In this document: positions 51,381 through 64,000 of the stretch, one piece after another
Layout: each line of letters opens with the position of its first letter
Numbering within the stretch: the first letter of the stretch is position 1
DNA from: Antennarius striatus
Lineage: Eukaryota; Chordata; Actinopteri; Lophiiformes; Antennariidae
Reading direction: 5' to 3'
Assembly: GCF_040054535.1 (NCBI RefSeq)
Contig: NC_090780.1
Coordinates: forward strand, 15,859,001 to 15,923,000
Length of the DNA stretch: 64,000 nucleotides
Position numbers and translations under genes: made by a program
Notes under the pieces: model-generated
The model's input: the letters and a program-made list of their open reading frames with translations, nothing else
Told to the model about the DNA's origin: nothing
Database searches by the model: none

Positions 51381-51562
51381 ATGCTTTTTATATCAGTAGT
51401 TGCTTTATGTTATAACTTATGTGGATGTAAGTCTTTGTTGATCCATCAATGTTCATTCACTGCTGTTGTATTATTCTCCTCTTACATATCTGAGATACCC
51501 CAACCACACTCAGATGACAGTTCTTCAGGTCAGTGATGATCTTCAAGCCACTCCCCCAACAC

Positions 51563-51574
51563 GCACGCACGCAA

Positions 51575-51627
<53 letters not shown>
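51563..51627. repeat. (CACG)n(CA)n compound microsatellite
   Basis: CACG-type units grade into a pure CA run. Confidence 0.95.
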
Positions 51628-51628
<1 letters not shown>

Positions 51629-52267
51629 CTCAGCTGTCCCAAAATGTGCTGCTGCTTGTCACTGAGGAGAAGTGGAACAGTGACAAGCAGCACATGTGCA
51701 TATGAAAATGTAGGCGCACACACTCATTAAGACACACACAGACACACACAGTTGTGCACTTGAACAAAATGCTTAATGTGTATTGATATTTTTAATTTAA
51801 AAAAACTGACATTCAATAAAATGTGGAAAATGTTGTGCTTTTTACTATTTGTGTGGTTTCTGTGAGATGTCTAGTAGTTCCAGCAGTAGATTTACTGTTA
51901 ACTAAATTAAATGAAATTAAATGCGATTTTCACTGTTATATCTATTTTATTATGCCCCTCATCTTAAGGTGATCAGGTAATAACAGCTAAAACTTCAAAT
52001 ACACAATTTGAAAAAAAGTTTGACCTATCACTTGAGAGAGTGTGAATGAGAGTGTGATTTGATTTCTATGTTGTTAGTGTAAATTAAATACAGTATCTGA
52101 ACCAATATTAAATGAATTTAGGATGGAATACTCTGCATGTCCTAAACAGTAAATACACACTGTTTATAAAACACTCCTCTGCTTTACTGCATCTCAAGTG
52201 CTCACTTCAAAATGCTGAGAGGGGACTTACTCCCTAAACAAGACACAAGTGTATGCCTTAAACTACT

Positions 52268-53107
<840 letters not shown>

Positions 53108-53365
53108 CCAGGTCACAGGTTTACACTGGAGCCTATCCCAGCTGACATTGGGTGGCAGGAGGTGTTGCTTGTTCCCCAAGTGTCTGTGTGTATTCTCTCT
53201 GAAAACGTGAAGCTGACTCCGTATTGACTGTAGGTGTTGAATGTGAACCTGAGTATGTTTATAGCGGTGCGACAAACTGGCGACATGTGATTGGAATAAG
53301 CTCCTGAAGAGAAGACAACTACGGATTGTCTCGTCTTCAAGAAAATGAATGAATGAATGATAATC
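53108..53365 (+). mobile_element. Degraded, partly inverted SINE
   Basis: 53108-53165 reads ACTGGAGCCTATCCCAGCTG, the reverse orientation of the GGCACGGTGGC-type SINE. From about 53170, GTGTCTGTGTGTATTCTCTC and ACTGTAGGTGTTGAATGTGA then GAATGAATGAATG are in forward orientation. It is an old copy with an inversion, or two abutting copies. Confidence 0.55.
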
Positions 53366-54830
53366 AATAGATGTCGTAGTGGGCCTGCGGTACTTGAGCA
53401 ATGTTTCACCACTGTCTTACATGATGAAATATACAGTAGGTTGAGAAAGTGTAAAAATAGATAGATGGAGTATAAATTGATAGATCAGTAAATATAATAA
53501 GCTAGGGGATAATCAGCCATTTTAGTATAGAATAGAATACCTTTAATGACATTGTACACAAGTCTACAACAAAATTCTTAGACAATTCTAGGACTCAGTT
53601 GATATAAGTAGCAGACAGCTTGCTACACAACGTCTTGACGTCTTGTATTTCAGCTTCTTCCATATCTCTTGTTACTGAATCACTAATGATATAAATTGTT
53701 GGAGTTGTCTAAATGTAATTCTTTTGCCCTGGAAGCAGTTTAGTCAACAGAACAGTCCAAGACACTTGTCATGAAAGAAAAATATCAGTATGTAACAGTT
53801 GAGACGGTTTTATTTATTTATATCGTTGACTCATTTAATCATCTGCCTTTTTTTGGGGTTGGGACTCAACAGCTGAAAGACAAGGAAATTCCTGCTCAGA
53901 TTTTATTTTCTCCACCTTTTTTGAATTCTCACTGAAGCACCGGTGACCACAAACTAATTTCGTCATGGTCCATTTTTTAAGGATATATTTTTGGTATGTT
54001 ATTAATATGGGACTAAAAAAATCACACAACTTCTGACAAATGTCCCAGGCTGGACATGATGTGTCACTGGTCTATACATTATGTAGTACGGCAACAAATC
54101 AAAGCAACGCCTCTGCGTCTGACAAACATTGTCATGTTTGTATAATAACATGTGAACCTTTGGTAGTGATATAGGATACTCGGGGATGTAAAGCATCTAT
54201 CTCTCACTATGCCTACCATTCAGCTTCTTCTCAGCTGATGAAGTGTGTGTTTTGGCTGTCCCCACCATAGAGGAAGCCAGTCAGAATTAGCTGGTGAGCT
54301 ACGAGGTAAATCATGTCCTGGAAGGATTGACACCAACAGTACAACTGAGTGGAAGAAGTCATGACAATTGCTGTCATTCTTCTGCTTGGCCATCCCATTA
54401 TTGCCCCATGATTTCAGGGGATAACCACAGCTAGCTTCAGCTTCGCTCTTGACGTACCGTAGAGTATTCTGTCCATTTCTACACAGGCTTTCGTGAGTTA
54501 TTGTCTAGTTTAGCTCAGAGGGTCAGTTGCATCACTGTGCAGTCAGATCAGAAAAAAGTCAGTAATATTAATGTGTTCCCATGAGCTTCTGACTACACTG
54601 TCCTATTTTTAGTCTCGATCAACCTTCATTCCCAAAGACTGTTTATCCTTGACCTAGTTTTTAGTAAACAACAATCTCTGGTCTCATTTTTTTTTACCCC
54701 TCTTCAACTGGAGTCAAACAACTTCTTGTCATTGCACGTCATTGGCTCCTAGTAGAAGTGACAGCTGTTTCCAGGCTGTTCTGCCACCCGTCCCCCTCCT
54801 CCACCCCCTCTCATGGAAGGGGACTTCATG
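53366..54830. other. Intergenic, upstream of myog
   Basis: A dispersed-repeat fragment lies at 53523-53590; otherwise no gene or repeat is recognised. CAGCTG at 54761-54766 is a possible distal E-box for myog. Confidence 0.4.
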
Positions 54831-54978
54831 TATGGTGTCATTGAAGGAGACGCGAGCCTGGGATTAGTTCATTAAGACTGGCATCTTTGATCCGCGATTG
54901 CCGTCCCATTTCCACGGCAACTTGATCATGTCCCGGCCTCTTAAGACACACACAAGTGCACAGAACCACACAAGGGCA

Positions 54979-54990
54979 CGCGCGCGCGCA

Positions 54991-55042
<52 letters not shown>
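54979..55042. repeat. (CG)n(CA)n microsatellite before myog
   Basis: A short CGCG run followed by CA repeats, about 80 bases upstream of the MEF3-like site. Confidence 0.95.
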
Positions 55043-55046
<4 letters not shown>

Positions 55047-55123
55047 GGGACCTTAAAGCCCCTGGAGAGCAGGGTCCGACAGAGATGTGAAGTGTAGATG
55101 TGCAGCAACAGCTAAACGTCGTG

Positions 55124-55188
55124 TCAGGTTTCTGGGGGCTCGTGCTAAATTTAACCCTGTGATCCTGCAGCAGGCATAGGGGTTTAAA
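55124..55188 (+). promoter_or_regulatory. myog proximal promoter: MEF3, MEF2-like and TATA-like sites
   Basis: TCAGGTTTC (55124-55132) is exactly the MEF3 site bound by Six1/Six4 in the mouse myogenin promoter. CTAAATTTAA (55145-55154) is a MEF2-like A/T box. TTTAAA (55183-55188) is a TATA-like box, giving transcription from about 55215. The order MEF3-MEF2-TATA before the start codon is the known layout of vertebrate myogenin promoters. Confidence 0.7.
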
Positions 55189-55378
55189 TGCCAGCCTACA
55201 GTTGCTCCACACCAGTTGTTCTCCACACGTCTTCCACTCATCACAAACCCAGACAAGACAGCCACACACCTACACTCCAGCACACGCTCCAGGCACAGGA
55301 CCCAAGACTACGTACAGTAGAGTAGGTCCAGGGAAGCAGGGAACTTTGTCCTCCATTCAGACCACAGAGCCATCCAGC

Positions 55379-56690
55379 ATGGAACTTTTTGAGACCAACC
55401 CATACTTCTTCCCTGACCAGCGCTTCTATGAGGGAGGAGACAGTTACTTCCCCTCCCGGATGCCCGGGGCATACGACCAAGGCACCTACCAGGACAGGAG
55501 CTCCATGATGGGCTTGTGTGGGAGCCTGTCTGGAGGTGTTGGAGTTGGAGTTACGGGAACAGAGGACAAAGCTTCTCCCTCCAGCCTTTCGCCTCACTCT
55601 GAACCCCACTGCCCAGGTCAGTGCCTGCCCTGGGCCTGCAAGCTGTGCAAAAGGAAGACCGTCACCATGGACCGTCGGAGAGCGGCTACAATGAGGGAGA
55701 AGAGACGTCTGAAGAAGGTGAACGAGGCCTTTGATGCTCTGAAGAGGAGCACTTTAATGAACCCAAACCAGAGGCTGCCCAAGGTGGAGATCTTGCGGAG
55801 TGCCATCCAGTACATCGAAAGACTGCAAGCTCTGGTGTCTTCCCTGAACCAGCAAGACACTGAGACTGGACAGCAGGGACTGAACTTCCGACCCAGCACC
55901 ACCCAACCCAGGGTGAGTAGGACAAAAGTGGAACGGTTGGCGATAGGTCACATATTTACCACAAAGAACAGGAATGCATTAGTTGGAAATGTAAACTCAG
56001 AAGGGGAGACACTAGATAGGACAGGGTTGAGGTGTCAATGACACATTTACTTTTGTCTTGCAATTGACTAAATCTGTTTTCAGGATTATGATCTAGTTTT
56101 CTGTTCCAATAAACTGAACTACAGAAAGCACAAAATGATATTTAGTGGCCTCAATGAAGTGATTATCAACAAATCTTTTACATTCCACCACATTAGGAAA
56201 GTCTTTTTTCTCGTTTATAATACACATTTTTCACTACAGGTTCCTGGGATCCTTTGGTTGTGGTTTTAGTTTGTATAGTATTACACTATCATGGGTTACA
56301 TTGTGTGTCTGTGTGGGACGAGGTGTGCCGTGTAATACGAATGACTGACAGCCACTTCTGTGTCTCTTTGGTCACAGGTGTCGTCATCCAGTGAACCCAG
56401 TTCGGGCAGCACCTGCTGCAGTAGTCCTGAGTGGAGCAGCACTCCTGAGCAGTGCACACAGAGCTACAGCAACGAGGGTGAGTATATCCGACACACCTTC
56501 TCATCTGACGGCATCAACCTACCATCAACCCCCCACTCAGATATGAACTATGTGATCGCGTCTCTTTGCAGATCTCCTGAGTGTTGCTGACTCTCCGGAG
56601 CAGGGGAACATGCGTGCCTTGACCTCAATCGTGGACAGCATCTCTGCAGCGGACAGCGCCGTGGCCTTTCCGATGGACATTCCCAAATAG
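55379..56690 (+). CDS. myog: Myogenin, muscle bHLH transcription factor
   Basis: Three coding exons, 55379-55912, 56378-56477 and 56572-56690, give 250 aa. The N-terminus is [20 protein letters not shown]. The Cys/His-rich segment [20 protein letters not shown] leads into the basic region [20 protein letters not shown]. The helix-loop-helix is [20 protein letters not shown] to [17 protein letters not shown]. The basic-region Ala-Thr myogenic code is present. The tail ends [18 protein letters not shown]. It heterodimerises with E-proteins on CANNTG and drives myoblast differentiation, in the nucleus. The frame stays open upstream to 55202, but MELFET matches family N-termini, so 55379 is the start. 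Three exons is the usual structure. It converges with ppfia4, as in mammals. Confidence 0.97.
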
Positions 56691-57386
56691 ACCCTCCACA
56701 CAGCTGACCCGTAGGTGCTCAGAGGCACTGACAAGAAAACAACAGATGGCAAAGCAGGCTCACAAGTCACAGTAAATTCCAATTTAATTTATTTTCAGCT
56801 GTACTTTTTTTCAGTGTCTTATGCTAAAAAGTACTCATTTTTCTGAAAAGCAACTCTCCTGGTCTATGGGTCTGCTAAACTGAATTCCACCTGCTACCAT
56901 TGAGGCCTTACTCCCTGTATTCCTTGCCTTATCCTGCGGTGCAGTTCTGTCTGCCAAACCCAAGGGAGATTGGTCTAACTAGTGATTCAAGGACTTTGCT
57001 GCATGAACCCAACACCTAGTTACTAGAGTGGATCTCTGTTAGGCTCGGTCTGATAGAACCATAGATGAATGATAAAGTGATTTTCTCCTTACTTAAGTTT
57101 TCCTTTTTCAAAACCTTTCCCTGACCTTCTTTCATTCTTTTTGTGTGTGTTTTCAATGCTTAAAAAAAACATGAGTTCATTTGTGGGGCCAATATGTACC
57201 AAGGCAGTTTTGACCAAGATCTGCTTTACTGGTTATGAATTTTATTGATGTAAATACGTTCCCTTTTTTTCTACAGAGTGGTTTTGCCATTTTATTTTTT
57301 GCTAACTTATTTTTGACTTTTATAACTAAGATTGTTGTGTCTTTGTAGATGTTCCAAAAAAGTGATATTTTCTGTCCGGTTCTTGT

Positions 57387-57392
57387 AATAAA
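57387..57392 (+). terminator. myog poly(A) signal
   Basis: AATAAA about 700 bases after the stop codon, giving a 3' UTR of about 56691-57410 that contains no other feature. Confidence 0.65.
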
Positions 57393-57410
57393 GATTGTTT
57401 TCGATATGTT

Positions 57411-63761
<6,351 letters not shown>

Positions 63762-63787
63762 CTGCTCAGAGGGCAAAAACACACATT

Positions 63788-63858
63788 CAAACAAACAAAC
63801 AAACAAACAAACACACACACACACACACACACCCGCGCACGCACACTCCCCCCCCCCA
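63788..63858. repeat. (CAAA)n(CA)n compound microsatellite
   Basis: CAAA units pass into CA repeats and a short C run, just outside the acceptor of the ppfia4 exon at 63699-63761. The remainder to 64000 is intron with no exon that I can support. Confidence 0.9.
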
Positions 63859-64000
63859 AGAATGCACTTGTGTATATTTTCACGCAGTGCAGCCCACCAC
63901 ATGCAAAGACACAAATACACACAAGCACAGACAAACACTGTTGAGTGATGCCAATGGAGGGTGTGTGTGTCTCAAGCAGGTAGTGTGTCACTGTATCTGG

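Noticed and set aside
55202-55378. In-frame upstream extension of the myog frame
   Set aside because: The frame is open, but the region contains the TATA-like box and expected transcription start, and myogenin proteins begin with MELFET-type sequence.

Overview
This window is vertebrate nuclear DNA, almost certainly from a percomorph-type teleost fish. The evidence is intron-split genes with GT-AG junctions, proteins that read as fish orthologues of known vertebrate families, very long CA/GT, GACA, CTAT and GA microsatellites, a Rex3/RTE-type LINE, fish tRNA-derived SINEs, and several hAT and other inverted-repeat DNA elements. There is no bacterial-style operon, CRISPR array or phage-like region.

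Layout. 1-2.2 kb: intergenic, with a tRNA-derived SINE and a second interspersed repeat. 2.2-10.5 kb, minus strand: mxra8, a two-Ig-domain membrane protein, 12 coding exons. 10.5-12.5 kb: a patchwork of short DNA-transposon-like repeats. 12.56 kb, minus: tRNA-Glu(TTC). 13.4-17.5 kb, plus: psma5 (proteasome subunit alpha 5), 9 coding exons, with a hAT-like element in intron 3. 17.9-20.9 kb, minus: a nearly full-length but decayed Rex3-like LINE with a recognisable target-site duplication. 22.2-37.8 kb, plus: sort1 (sortilin), 20 coding exons. 41.4-46.0 kb, plus: mdm4, 10 coding exons, with a possible alternative terminal exon in its fifth coding intron and a 3' UTR reaching about 47.7 kb. 47.7-54.9 kb: about 7 kb without a recognisable gene. 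55.4-56.7 kb, plus: myog (myogenin), 3 exons, with a recognisable MEF3/MEF2/TATA-like proximal promoter. 59.1 to beyond 63.8 kb, minus: the 3' part of a liprin-alpha gene, best read as ppfia4, convergent with myog.

The order psma5-sort1 (tandem) and myog-ppfia4 (tail to tail) matches known vertebrate gene neighbourhoods (human 1p13 and 1q32). The genes are functionally independent. They cover protein turnover (psma5), lysosomal and neurotrophin sorting (sort1), p53 restraint (mdm4), muscle differentiation (myog), presynaptic scaffolding (ppfia4) and cell adhesion (mxra8). All four internal complete gene models and mxra8 close in frame from start to stop when the exon lengths are summed (241, 801, 489, 250 and 438 aa).

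I did not find a new multi-gene system. The most interesting points are local: a phase-compatible terminal exon with its own poly(A) signal inside mdm4; a hAT insertion whose target duplication copied the splice donor of a sort1 exon; a 60-unit GT repeat abutting another sort1 splice acceptor; a uORF that overlaps the mdm4 start codon; a ~270-bp segment shared by two different mobile elements; and candidate convergent CTCF sites around sort1-mdm4.
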